Part shown: positions 1 to 7,915 of the stretch, in pieces
Position numbering within the stretch: the stretch's first letter is position 1
Layout of the letters: each line of letters opens with the position of its first letter
Source: Caryophanales bacterium UBA5455
Lineage (GTDB): Bacteria > Bacillota_I > Bacilli_A > RFN20 > CAG-826
Assembly: GCA_002427365.1 (NCBI GenBank)
Contig: DIQT01000003.1
Coordinates: 6,569-29,241, forward strand
Direction of reading: 5' to 3'
Length of the DNA: 22,673 nucleotides
Position numbers and translations under genes: made by a program
The notes under the pieces: model-generated
The model's database searches: none
The model's input: the letters and a program-made list of their open reading frames with translations, nothing else
What the model was told of the DNA's origin: nothing

Positions 1-98
1 GTCCAAATAAATACACCAATTAAAATTGCTAAAATGGCAATCGCCGCAATAACACTTACCCATAAGGGAGTTTTATTAAGTTCATCGGTTAGAAACAT
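1..98 (-). CDS. rnfB: RnfB N-terminus (partial, cut by window edge)
   Basis: The gene starts at the ATG at 96-98 and runs off the left edge; 32 complete codons are visible. They encode a short polar start (MFLTDELNK) and then a hydrophobic helix (VIAAIAILAILIGVFIW), as expected for the N-terminal membrane anchor of RnfB, the iron-sulfur subunit that feeds electrons from ferredoxin into the Rnf complex. One base separates it from the rnfA stop, so translation is probably coupled; the ribosome site is weak. The position as last gene of rnfCDGEAB matches the clostridial order. The ferredoxin domains lie outside the window, so the identity rests on the helix and on gene order. Confidence 0.75.
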   Translation of the reverse strand, partial: MFLTDELNKTPLWVSVIAAIAILAILIGVFIW

Positions 99-99
99 C

Positions 100-729
100 T
101 TAAATCATCCCGGTAAAGGCCGCGAAGATCATCGCCATAATGCCCGCAGTAATTAAGGCAATTGCATTACCTTGGAATGCTTTGGGCATGTCTTTTGCGC
201 TTTGTAAGCGAACTTGAATATAACTAAAGACGATAAAAATTAAGGAATAGCCAACGGGAACCGCAAGTGCATATAATAACATGCCGCCGTAATTTAACAT
301 GCTAGTTCCATTAACCATAATTGTTTCGATTCCAGGAATTTGGGGAATGCTACCATAACCAACAACGTCTAATGCGACGGTTAAGACCACACAGTTAGTC
401 GTAATTAACGGTAAGAAAATACCTAAGGCTTGATATAAGCCGGTCATGTATTTTTTCATAAACATTTCCACAAATTGAACGAAACTTGCAATAATAAGAA
501 TAAAGGCAATTAAGTGTAAGTACTGAATATTTAAGGGGACTAACACGTGCCGATATAAGATATACGATAATAATGTTGCAAAGAAGACAACAAAGATAAT
601 CGCTCCGCTCATCCCTAACGCATTTTTCGGATTTTTCGAAACGCCAAGAAATGGACAAATACCAAGGAAACGTGTTAAGACAATATTGTTAACAATGATT
701 GCCGATAAAATTAAAATTAAATACGTCAT
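100..729 (-). CDS. rnfA: Rnf complex membrane subunit RnfA
   Basis: This is an integral membrane subunit of the ion-pumping ferredoxin:NAD+ oxidoreductase. The protein has 209 residues and about six hydrophobic helices. The RnfA/NqrE signatures are present: TRFLGICPFLGVSK near residues 19-32 and TTNCVVL near 111-117. Cys25 and Cys113 are the two cysteines that, with the matching pair in RnfE, hold the intramembrane [2Fe-2S] cluster in this family. It is slightly longer than the usual ~190 residues. The ATG shares one base with the rnfE stop (TAATG), and an AAGGAGG site lies inside the end of rnfE, so the two are translationally coupled. Confidence 0.95.
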   Translation of the reverse strand: MTYLILILSAIIVNNIVLTRFLGICPFLGVSKNPKNALGMSGAIIFVVFFATLLSYILYRHVLVPLNIQYLHLIAFILIIASFVQFVEMFMKKYMTGLYQALGIFLPLITTNCVVLTVALDVVGYGSIPQIPGIETIMVNGTSMLNYGGMLLYALAVPVGYSLIFIVFSYIQVRLQSAKDMPKAFQGNAIALITAGIMAMIFAAFTGMI

Positions 730-1445
730 TATAATTGTCCTCCTTCTAATTTTTCTGCTTCTTCTTTAGCTTTCCGTTCTTTCCGCGCTTTAACACCATT
801 TTGAATAGCGACAAAGGCCGCCGTTAAGAACCCAAGCATTAAGAATGCGCCAGAGTTTTGTGTAAATAAAGTGATTTTATATTTTTCAAGGAAACCCGAT
901 TTCCACGCAAAGAGAATTTTGCCACTGAATGGATCAGCAAATGCTAAGCCACCCGTACCAATAATTTCCCGGAAGATGGAAACGATAACAACCGCGAAGA
1001 GGAAGCCTAAGCCATTTCCTAGCGCATCAATAATTGAATCAAGTGGACTATTTTCGGGTTTCGAAGCAAATGCTTCCGCTCTTCCTAAAATAATACAGTT
1101 AACAACAACGATTGAAAGATAAACTCCAAGCGTTTGCGCTAATTCATATGTATATGCATTCATTAACATTTGAACAAGCGTAACAACCGCGGCAATAATA
1201 ATAATGAAGACGGGAATTCTGATTTCATCAGGAACCCATTTTCTAATTAACGAAATAATTAAGTTCGTTAATAGTAAGACTAACGTAACTGCTAACCCCA
1301 TTCCAAATGCACTCGAGAATGAGGAAGTCGTCGCTAATACCGGACACATACCTAAGAATAGGACAAAGGCTGGGTTTTCATTAACAAGACCATTTAAGAA
1401 AATTTTGAGTTTATTTGGTTTATTATTCACTTTTTCTTTTTCCAT
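729..1445 (-). CDS. rnfE: Rnf complex membrane subunit RnfE
   Basis: This is the partner of RnfA in the membrane core of the Rnf complex. The 238-residue protein has about six helices and the paralogous signatures FLGMCPVLATT (Cys34) and VVNCIILGRAEAFA (Cys117), the other half of the presumed [2Fe-2S] site. The frame is open further upstream to 1478, but the ATG at 1443-1445 is chosen because AAGGAGG sits 8 bases before it. That ribosome site overlaps the rnfG stop. The N-terminus is a Lys/Asn-rich cytoplasmic stretch and the C-terminus is a charged Lys/Glu tail (KARKERKAKEEAEKLE). Confidence 0.95.
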   Translation of the reverse strand: MEKEKVNNKPNKLKIFLNGLVNENPAFVLFLGMCPVLATTSSFSSAFGMGLAVTLVLLLTNLIISLIRKWVPDEIRIPVFIIIIAAVVTLVQMLMNAYTYELAQTLGVYLSIVVVNCIILGRAEAFASKPENSPLDSIIDALGNGLGFLFAVVIVSIFREIIGTGGLAFADPFSGKILFAWKSGFLEKYKITLFTQNSGAFLMLGFLTAAFVAIQNGVKARKERKAKEEAEKLEGGQL

Positions 1446-1458
1446 TTTTTGTCCCTCC

Positions 1459-2016
1459 TTATTTAATTCCCGCAACATAATGCGCGGCCGCTACTTCGAT
1501 TCCATCAAGAACTGGTGTTCGTGTAACGGTTGTTCCTGCTTTAATCGCAACGGTATCAGTTTCAATTTTTGCGCGGGATAAACTCGCGTCTTTACCCTTT
1601 AAGTAAGTTCCAAGGGCTTCTAAGTATTCGCCACCAAACGATGGTGTTTCACTGCTACTAACAACGTTTAGACCTAAATATTTACTATCTTTAAAGGCAA
1701 TTTGGAAAATAAGTTCTCCACCGTACCCTCGAACATTAAAGTCATAAGCGACCCCAAATAAGGAATCATTACTTTCATGAAGTTCAAATACCTTCTTAAC
1801 ACCCTTTGCGCTTAATTCGCTTGTCGGTTCTGGGGTTGCGATTTTATAGCCATCGAAACTATCGAGGCCAAACAACGCTAAATAACCTTCATTCGCAGCT
1901 TTGATTTCGTTTTGTTCAACAACCGGTTCAGTAATTTCATTAACAATTGCTAATGCGGCTGAACAAATTAACGCAACTGAGCCAAGGAAAAGTGGTAATT
2001 TAATTGATTTTTTCAT
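1459..2016 (-). CDS. rnfG: Rnf complex flavoprotein subunit RnfG
   Basis: This subunit has a single N-terminal membrane anchor (residues ~6-26) and an extracytoplasmic FMN_bind domain; in known Rnf complexes FMN is attached covalently to a threonine by ApbE. The 185-residue protein shows the family hallmarks SETPSFGGEYL (~122-132) and a C-terminal AGTTVTRTPV (160-169). That segment matches the usual SGAT-x-T/S flavinylation motif with Thr163 as the expected acceptor, although Ala is replaced by Thr in the third position. The start at 2014-2016 has AAGGAGG close upstream; an ATG four bases earlier runs into a stop after six codons. No apbE gene is in the window. Confidence 0.92.
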   Translation of the reverse strand: MKKSIKLPLFLGSVALICSAALAIVNEITEPVVEQNEIKAANEGYLALFGLDSFDGYKIATPEPTSELSAKGVKKVFELHESNDSLFGVAYDFNVRGYGGELIFQIAFKDSKYLGLNVVSSSETPSFGGEYLEALGTYLKGKDASLSRAKIETDTVAIKAGTTVTRTPVLDGIEVAAAHYVAGIK

Positions 2017-2028
2017 ACATCGTCCTCC

Positions 2029-4080
2029 TTATAATCCTTGTGCGGAAACATAATCCGCCGCAATAATTTCGAGTGTATTTAAAACTGGCGTTCTTGTTAC
2101 TGTTGTCTTTGGTTTAATTTCAATCGTTGCTGCTTCAATTGTTGCTTTATCAGTTGATGCCGCAACGCCTGGTAAGTAAGATGCTAAACCGGTTAAATAT
2201 TCACCGCCAAATGTTGCTGTTTCATTATGATTAGCAATAAAGCCGGAATAGTTTTCGCCAACAAAACCGACTTTAAAATTAAGATCAGCTTCTTTTGATG
2301 TTCCATGTTCGACAGTTGAAGAATACCCTTCAACAGTTGCGTAATATGCTTGGCCTTTTAATTGTTCACCATCTAATAATTGAACAACTTTATAAACACC
2401 GGCGTCCGCTAGTTCACTTGCCACTTCAATTGAATTAAATGCATAGTCGCCTAACGATTCAAGGTCAAATAAACTAAGTAGTTTTTGATTTTGATATTCC
2501 GTAACAATGAGTTCAAGTGCACTTAAAACAGCGTGTCTTGTAATTGTTGTCTCTGGTTTAAGTTCAGTCGTTTCAGTTTCGATTTCACTAAACGGTTTAT
2601 CAAGGCTTACGCCTGGTAAATAAGTAACAAGGTTATCTAAATATACACCGCCAAAGTTAGGTGTTTCATTATTTTCATGCGCAAATCCTAAATATGAACT
2701 TTCATCAAAACCAACATAGAATTTAAGGTCTGCTTCTTCAGAACTACCATATTGGCCAGTTGATGAATAACCTTCAACAACTGCCCGGAATGCGACAAAG
2801 TTTAATTTATCTTTCTTATAAAATTCAAGAATTTCATTAACACCCGCAGCGCTATAATTAGGAGATACTTCGGGGAATTTAACTTCATAATCTTCATATT
2901 CTTCTTCACTAATTCCAACAGCGCCTAAATAGGCGTGGTCAGGATAATCTTCTGGCCAAGTTGGTTTAGCAAAATCTTTCGCGTGAACCACACTTAAACC
3001 AGCATTAAGCGCCATTGATACGACCATTAAACCACCAACCCACGCCCATTTAACAAGCGTTTTTTGATCGGTCCGATGTTTTGTTAAACCATCAATTAAT
3101 GGTGTTAACATATTGGCAATTGCAATTGCGAAGATTGTTCCTTCTGGATAATTTCCTTGAACACGAATTAAGACGTTAATAAGTCCGGCAATAACACCAA
3201 TTAATGCTTTACCAAATGGTGAAGTTGGAGCGGTAACGGGGTCCGTTAACATAAAGATTGCACCAAACATCATTCCGCCTAACCCTAATTGTAAGAGTAA
3301 GTAACTTCCCACTGGAGCGCCGGTAATTAACGCAATCACGATTGAAGTTAACGCAACTGTTCCTAAATAAAACACTGGTGTCCGCCAGTTAATAACTTTT
3401 AAAGCAACAAAGGCAATGCCAATTACGAGAATTAATAACGTGAATGTTTCACCTAATGCCCCAAGATAATTGCCACTCCAAACATCCCAAAGGGAAACGT
3501 TTAAAGTTGAAAAATTGCCGGTATACCAACCACCAGCACTATTAAAGGCGGTCGTTATTGTTGAGCCCGTTGAGGCTAAACCACTTGCCGTACCCACTAA
3601 ATCACTTGGTACAGCGAGCGTTCCACCAAAAGCAAGGGTAACGAAGATCCGACCAACAGCCGCAGGGTTAAAGATGTTATTTCCAAACCCACCAAATAAA
3701 TGCTTACCAACGACGGTTGCAAAGATTGCGCCAACCGCGACTACATAATATGGCGTCCAAGCTGGTAAAGTAAGAGCGAATATTAAGGCCGTAATGTAAG
3801 AAAATTCACTCATAAGCTTTTTAAGTAAATATTCACCATACGGACCTTGATCCTTCTTATAGCGAATTGATGCAACAATACTGTCGGAAACTAATATTGC
3901 AAGAATTGCAACAAGCGGAACTGTAATTGCTCTAATTCCATATTTTGTAGAAACGCCGACAAAGTGATAAATAATTGAACTAATCCAAACAACGATTAAG
4001 CCAATAAGTAGAATTAGCATAATCTTGTATGTTGAATTTTTACTCCGTTGAGCAGGAGCGTTTTGTGTAACAAATTTCAT
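2029..4080 (-). CDS. rnfD: RnfD fused to two tandem RnfG/FMN_bind-like domains
   Basis: Residues 1 to ~336 are a normal RnfD/NqrB-type multi-helix subunit: KHLFGGFGNNIFNPAAVGR (~126-144), a TGST segment at 171-174 where the covalent FMN threonine (Thr174) would lie, and LTDPVTAPTSPFG (278-290). RnfD proteins normally end near NMLTPLIDGLTKHR (323-336). Here a further helix follows (344-366), resembling the RnfG anchor, and then two homologous domains at ~381-530 and ~531-683. Both share EGYSST, EADL.F.VGF, NET..FGG.YL and YLPGV, and end in KP.TT[IV]TR. The separate rnfG gene lies just downstream. The length of 683 residues is about twice that of usual RnfD, with no break in frame. The ribosome site AAGGAG overlaps the rnfC stop. 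The domain assignment is strong; whether the extra domains carry flavin is unknown. Confidence 0.9.
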   Translation of the reverse strand: MKFVTQNAPAQRSKNSTYKIMLILLIGLIVVWISSIIYHFVGVSTKYGIRAITVPLVAILAILVSDSIVASIRYKKDQGPYGEYLLKKLMSEFSYITALIFALTLPAWTPYYVVAVGAIFATVVGKHLFGGFGNNIFNPAAVGRIFVTLAFGGTLAVPSDLVGTASGLASTGSTITTAFNSAGGWYTGNFSTLNVSLWDVWSGNYLGALGETFTLLILVIGIAFVALKVINWRTPVFYLGTVALTSIVIALITGAPVGSYLLLQLGLGGMMFGAIFMLTDPVTAPTSPFGKALIGVIAGLINVLIRVQGNYPEGTIFAIAIANMLTPLIDGLTKHRTDQKTLVKWAWVGGLMVVSMALNAGLSVVHAKDFAKPTWPEDYPDHAYLGAVGISEEEYEDYEVKFPEVSPNYSAAGVNEILEFYKKDKLNFVAFRAVVEGYSSTGQYGSSEEADLKFYVGFDESSYLGFAHENNETPNFGGVYLDNLVTYLPGVSLDKPFSEIETETTELKPETTITRHAVLSALELIVTEYQNQKLLSLFDLESLGDYAFNSIEVASELADAGVYKVVQLLDGEQLKGQAYYATVEGYSSTVEHGTSKEADLNFKVGFVGENYSGFIANHNETATFGGEYLTGLASYLPGVAASTDKATIEAATIEIKPKTTVTRTPVLNTLEIIAADYVSAQGL

Positions 4081-4092
4081 GTGTTCTTCTCC

Positions 4093-5433
4093 TTATTTCT
4101 TTTTCGTTGATTTGGTCATGCCACGTGATTGTTGGAAGCGAAGCATTGTTTTCGCTCGGCTTGTCGCATCACTAACTTCAATCTTTGATGGACAGACCCA
4201 GGAACAAAGTCCGCATTCGCAGCAATTTAGGGCACCTAAATCTTCTAAGCGGTCAAAATCTTTGGCGTCTAACGCTAATTTAATTTCAACTGGTTGTAAA
4301 TGAGCGGGACAATGAAGTGTACATTCACCACATCGTAAACATTCAACCGCATATTTTTTATAATCAAGTGGTTTTAAAACGGTTAAAGCATTCATCGCAG
4401 GTTGGATAACAAATTGATCCGTCCGTTGTGCTTTTGAAGTCATTGGACCACCCGCTTGTAAAATTACTTCTTCGCCAACATAGCCACCAGCTAATTCAAT
4501 TAACGCTTCTGCAGGAACACCAACGGGAGTTAAGATGTTTCGAGGTTCAGCGACCGCATCACCACTAACAGTTACAAGCCGATGAGTAATCGGCCGACCT
4601 TCCACAAGCGCCCGATAAACAAACGCAGCGGTTGTTGCGTTATTAACAACAACACCACATTCCGCCGGGAGTGATTTATATTTTTTCTTGAAAATTTGAT
4701 TAACTAATGTTTTTTCCCAGCCCATTGGATAAGCATCCGGAACTTCCACAAAGCGCACATGGGGATAATTTTTAATTGCTTCTGTGAACACTTCCGCAAG
4801 GGGATCTTTTTTAACTTTAAAAGCGATGACCGCTTCTTCAGCATTCGCGGCGCGCCGTAATAATTCCGCGCCTTTCACAACTTCATCAGCGTTTTCAACC
4901 ATAAACTCGTAATCCGATGTTAAGTATGGTTCACATTCAACACCATTAATTAAAATTGAGTCAATTTTACATTTAAGACCGCTATATTTAACATGTGTTG
5001 GGAAGCCAGCACCGCCTAAACCGATAATGCCTGCTTCTTTAATACCAGCAATAATTTGTTCTGCTGTTGCGCTTTCAAAATCAAGTTTTGTTAGGACATT
5101 TTCTGCCCGTTCACCTTTACCATCGCTTTCGATGATTAAGTGTTCCGTGACACGTCCTGCACATGAGTTATGACGTCTTTCAACACCGACAACGACGCCT
5201 GAGACCGAACTAAAAATCGGCACACCCCAATCGGTCCGGACCATGATTTTACTTCCCACTAAGACGCTATCACCCGTTTTAACTAATACTTCATTTTTTG
5301 AGTTATTTGGAGCGACCGTTGGGAAATAAACTTTTACCCCACTATTATCTTCGAAGTTAATAACTTCAAGACCGTGGGTTAAATCTTTGTGACCTTCGAT
5401 ATGTTGTTTGCCTTTGGAACCAAAAATATTCAT
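4093..5433 (-). CDS. rnfC: Rnf complex NADH-binding iron-sulfur subunit RnfC
   Basis: This is the peripheral subunit that exchanges electrons with NAD(H) on the cytoplasmic face. Numbered from the chosen start (446 residues), it has the flavin/NADH-binding segment GLGGAGFPTH at about 138-147, then INGVECEPYLTSD. Two ferredoxin-like clusters follow at the C-terminus: C365-x2-C368-x2-C371-x3-C375-P and C404-x2-C407-x2-C410-x3-C414-P. The ATG at 5431-5433 is preferred over the one 24 bases upstream because AGAGGTG lies just before it, and because the longer start falls almost on the predicted transcription start. It is the first gene of the operon. The C-terminal Lys-rich tail is short, unlike gammaproteobacterial RnfC. 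Confidence 0.95.
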   Translation of the reverse strand: MNIFGSKGKQHIEGHKDLTHGLEVINFEDNSGVKVYFPTVAPNNSKNEVLVKTGDSVLVGSKIMVRTDWGVPIFSSVSGVVVGVERRHNSCAGRVTEHLIIESDGKGERAENVLTKLDFESATAEQIIAGIKEAGIIGLGGAGFPTHVKYSGLKCKIDSILINGVECEPYLTSDYEFMVENADEVVKGAELLRRAANAEEAVIAFKVKKDPLAEVFTEAIKNYPHVRFVEVPDAYPMGWEKTLVNQIFKKKYKSLPAECGVVVNNATTAAFVYRALVEGRPITHRLVTVSGDAVAEPRNILTPVGVPAEALIELAGGYVGEEVILQAGGPMTSKAQRTDQFVIQPAMNALTVLKPLDYKKYAVECLRCGECTLHCPAHLQPVEIKLALDAKDFDRLEDLGALNCCECGLCSWVCPSKIEVSDATSRAKTMLRFQQSRGMTKSTKKK

Positions 5434-5461
5434 ATCTACACCTCTATTTCCAATCATTATG

Positions 5462-5467
5462 ATTATA
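5462..5467 (-). promoter_or_regulatory. Predicted -10 box of the rnf operon
   Basis: On the minus strand this reads TATAAT, about 29 bases before the rnfC ATG. No good -35 match stands at the usual distance (best is TGTATA). A second TATAAT-like stretch lies just upstream in very AT-rich DNA, so the exact start site is uncertain. Confidence 0.45.
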
Positions 5468-5505
5468 GCATTATAAAATATAAATATACATAAGAATTTA
5501 TAGTA

Positions 5506-5530
5506 TTAATCGAACTTTTTTACCGATTAA
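5506..5530. repeat. Inverted repeat upstream of the rnf promoter
   Basis: TTAATCG (5506-5512) and CGATTAA (5524-5530) are perfect 7-bp arms with an 11-base spacer. The centre is about 53 bp upstream of the proposed rnf -10 box, a position where an activator could bind. It is too AT-rich, and lacks a suitable T-tract, to be a good terminator. Chance is possible in AT-rich DNA. Confidence 0.3.
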
Positions 5531-5550
5531 ATAATTTGTTTATAAAAGAA

Positions 5551-5572
5551 AAGAGCCTATTTAGAGGCTCTT
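5551..5572 (-). terminator. Terminator of the acetyltransferase gene
   Basis: An 8-bp stem (AAGAGCCT / AGGCTCTT) with a 6-base loop overlaps the stop codon of the minus-strand gene and is followed on that strand by TTCTTTTATA. It also separates this gene from the rnf promoter. Confidence 0.8.
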
Positions 5573-6197
5573 ATTCTTTGATTTTTTGATTCCAATATTG
5601 TTTTGCTAAATCTTCCCAATATATTTTATCTTCTTTACTTAGTGTTCGAATTATCCGCGCAGGATTTCCCGCAGCGATTACGTTACTTGGTAGATCTTTA
5701 TTAACAAGTGAGCCCGCTCCAACAACAACGTTATCACCGATTGTCACGCCACCTAAGATTGTGACGGATCCACCAACCCAGACATTATTACCGATTGTAA
5801 CCGGACGACCAAATTCTAAGTTTGTATTTCTGATTGTTGGATCAAGCGGGTGTTCAGCGGTATATATGGCCACACGCGGACCAAACATGACATTATCACC
5901 GATTTTAATTTCACAAACATCTAAGAAAATACAATCATAGTTTGCATAAAAATTATCGCCCACATAAATATTTGAACCATAATCAACATAAATTGGGGGC
6001 TGAATTGTTACATTTTTCCCCACGCTTCCAAACATTGAACGAATTAATTGCTCACGTTTAACATAATCATTCGGGTGCGTTAAAGAAAACGCATAGCGAA
6101 AGTTTTGCCCTGTTTCATATAACTTTTTAAGTTCTTCATCATTAGCGATATATAATTCGCCCGCGAGCATTCTTTCGCGTTCACTTTTTTTCTTCAT
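5571..6197 (-). CDS. Maltose/galactoside-type O-acetyltransferase (LacA/Maa family)
   Basis: This cytoplasmic enzyme of 208 residues is expected to transfer acetyl from acetyl-CoA to a sugar hydroxyl. The N-terminal Mac domain (RERMLAGELYIANDEEL, residues 7-23) is followed by left-handed beta-helix hexapeptide repeats (IYVGDN, IKIGDN, VTIGNN, VTIGDN). The catalytic histidine motif is TAEHPLD (His116), and GNPARIIR lies near the C-terminus. The start at 6195-6197 is chosen because AAGGA lies 8 bases upstream; the ATG at 6206 sits directly on that site. The substrate cannot be told from sequence. It is monocistronic, with its own -10 and terminator. Confidence 0.88.
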   Translation of the reverse strand: MKKKSERERMLAGELYIANDEELKKLYETGQNFRYAFSLTHPNDYVKREQLIRSMFGSVGKNVTIQPPIYVDYGSNIYVGDNFYANYDCIFLDVCEIKIGDNVMFGPRVAIYTAEHPLDPTIRNTNLEFGRPVTIGNNVWVGGSVTILGGVTIGDNVVVGAGSLVNKDLPSNVIAAGNPARIIRTLSKEDKIYWEDLAKQYWNQKIKE

Positions 6198-6236
6198 AAT
6201 TAACATCCTTTATAATTTAATAAGACGATATTCTAT

Positions 6237-6242
6237 ATTATA
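6237..6242 (-). promoter_or_regulatory. Predicted -10 box of the acetyltransferase gene
   Basis: It reads TATAAT on the minus strand, about 40 bases before the ATG. At 17 bases further upstream only a weak -35 (TTTCAA) is present. The rest of 6207-6462 is AT-rich intergenic DNA between divergent genes, in which I see no other gene. Confidence 0.45.
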
Positions 6243-6462
6243 GGGAATTATGCTTTTTTTTGAAATTAAATCATTATTATTTACTAAAAAAACTTAACCT
6301 TCATTATTTTACCTCTTCACCTTAATAGCGGCGATAGATGGTATGAGTATTTTCATCATGTTTAAGATAATTTATGATATTATTTATTATTACTTAATTA
6401 TGATTATTTAATTATAAAAAAGTAACGAAAAATCTAAGTTGAAAAAAGGAGAAATTATACTT

Positions 6463-7269
6463 ATGCCAAAAAGCAAAAGTCTTAGTGCGCTATTATTAGT
6501 CGGCTTATTCTTAAGCTCCTTTTCAACAACTTATGCGTATTGGCAAGGTAGTGTTTCTAGTGCAAACAAAAACACGAACATCGTCATTGGAATTGGCTCG
6601 TGGGAATGGTCGAGTAGCGGCGATGATCAATCCGTTGTTGAATCGCCAGTAAACGCTAATGATTTACCATTAGGCGAAGGTTTTGAATACGCCGTGGATG
6701 AACAATTTAAGTTTGCGTATAAATTATCTGTTCTTGCCCAAAAAGAAACTCCTGTCACTTTATTTCCTGGCTCTTATTTTACTTATGATGACCCAGATAC
6801 TGGAAAAAAATCGTTATATATTGTTCTTGAAAAATATAGTGTTAAATGGAATGGCAGCACGCCAACTTCGAGCAACTCTTGGAGCCGAATTTCTTTAGAT
6901 ATTGACTATCATAATATTGATGCCTATGAGGCAAATCATGTGGTGCGGGTAATGAATAATGGCGTTGCGGAATTTTATGTAACAAACTATTACGCTAGCA
7001 CAAATAATTATCCACCTAGTAACGCAGGTGTTGCTGGTTCCGGTGCGAACTGGTCACGAATTACTGGTGTTAACCAACAAGTCGATGACATTATTAGTAA
7101 CTGGCGCATTTACTTCAAACCAATTGTTGTCGTAGACAAAAACAATGTTGAATATGAGGTGGATTATCCTAACTATTCTTCAATGTTGCCTAATCCTAAC
7201 ACGAATGGCACAACTGCTTTAAACTTCTATTATTATTTAGATAATACACCAGTACAATTTCGAAAATAA
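6463..7269 (+). CDS. Secreted surface protein with a SipW/TasA-like signal region
   Basis: I do not recognise the family with certainty. The 268-residue protein begins with a basic stretch and a hydrophobic core (LSALLLVGLFLSSF), then STTYAYWQG near residues 21-29, followed by a short Asn/Ser stretch and a Trp-rich segment. This start (hydrophobic core then a TYAYW box) resembles the signal region of TasA/camelysin-type proteins that need the special signal peptidase SipW. The mature part is polar, rich in Asn, Ser and Tyr, has no cysteine, and shows no anchor or sorting signal. ATG at 6463 is chosen because AAAGGAG lies 11 bases upstream; a TTG at 6439 would place that site inside the gene. 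No SipW or TasA partner is nearby. It has its own terminator. Confidence 0.7.
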   Translation: MPKSKSLSALLLVGLFLSSFSTTYAYWQGSVSSANKNTNIVIGIGSWEWSSSGDDQSVVESPVNANDLPLGEGFEYAVDEQFKFAYKLSVLAQKETPVTLFPGSYFTYDDPDTGKKSLYIVLEKYSVKWNGSTPTSSNSWSRISLDIDYHNIDAYEANHVVRVMNNGVAEFYVTNYYASTNNYPPSNAGVAGSGANWSRITGVNQQVDDIISNWRIYFKPIVVVDKNNVEYEVDYPNYSSMLPNPNTNGTTALNFYYYLDNTPVQFRK

Positions 7270-7293
7270 ACGCTACTTTATAACAGTAGCGTT
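7269..7293 (+). terminator. Terminator of the secreted-protein gene
   Basis: A perfect 9-bp stem (AACGCTACT / AGTAGCGTT) with a 7-base loop overlaps the end of the TAA stop and is followed by TTTTT. Confidence 0.88.
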
Positions 7294-7329
7294 TTTAGTT
7301 GGAATTGACAAATTTGCAATTTCCTATTA

Positions 7330-7915
7330 TTAATCCTTAGTTCCTTGATCAACGTAGTTCTTGCCGCCAGTTTCACTTGAAGAAATATAACCCATGTAAT
7401 TCTTATTATAATTTTGCCAGGCAATATTAGTTACATCTACCGTTTGATTCCAACCCCACCCAACAGTGATTGCCGATGGCGGCAACCGGATTATAATATT
7501 CGTATTCTAATTCGTTATTTTCATTTCCATACAAATATGTTAAATAATCAATGTTAGTGACCATAACACCAAGCATTCCATAACATGGCTAATTTGGACT
7601 ATAACACGGACACTTTTTTGTCCTCGTAAAACCAAATGTATTATAGACGGGGTAAAAAGTTGCACCTTTATTTTCAAGCTTTTTAATTGTTTCGTTATCA
7701 ATTGGAAGAAAATCAGCATTTTTATTCGTTTTAAGTTTGTCGGCGTTATCATTAAATAAGGCAATAGTAATATCGTTAGCAATAATTGCTTCTTTCTGTT
7801 TACTTCCAATATTAAATTTAAAGACAAAAGTAGCAATAATAATGACACTCACAATAAAGGCAATAACAAATGTTGATAAAATATTCGTGAATATTTTGTT
7901 TTTATATAGTTTCAC
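7330..7915 (-). pseudogene. Broken FtsX-type ABC permease fragment
   Basis: An open stretch from the GTG at 7915 encodes an N-terminal membrane helix (IFTNILSTFVIAFIVSVIIIATFVF) and the start of an extracytoplasmic domain, then ends at an in-frame TAG at 7589-7591. The same frame continues beyond it (PCYGMLGVMVTNIDYLTYL...) to about 7470, where a frameshift restores a further coherent stretch (ITVGWGWNQTVDVTNIAWQN...) ending at 7330. The nonsense codon, the frameshift and the absence of the remaining helices mark it as decayed. It overlaps the end of the ATPase fragment by 4 bases (GTGTGA), so the two were one transporter, possibly one MacB-like chain. The FtsX assignment is from topology and context. 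Confidence 0.7.

Noticed and set aside
7540..7848. Second minus-strand frame overlapping the permease fragment
   Set aside because: The protein is leucine-biased and unlike any membrane domain; it is the shifted frame of the decayed permease gene.
7912..7915. UGA read as Trp to join ATPase and permease fragments
   Set aside because: Reading through the TGA continues in the wrong frame for the permease, and all intact genes use TGG for Trp.
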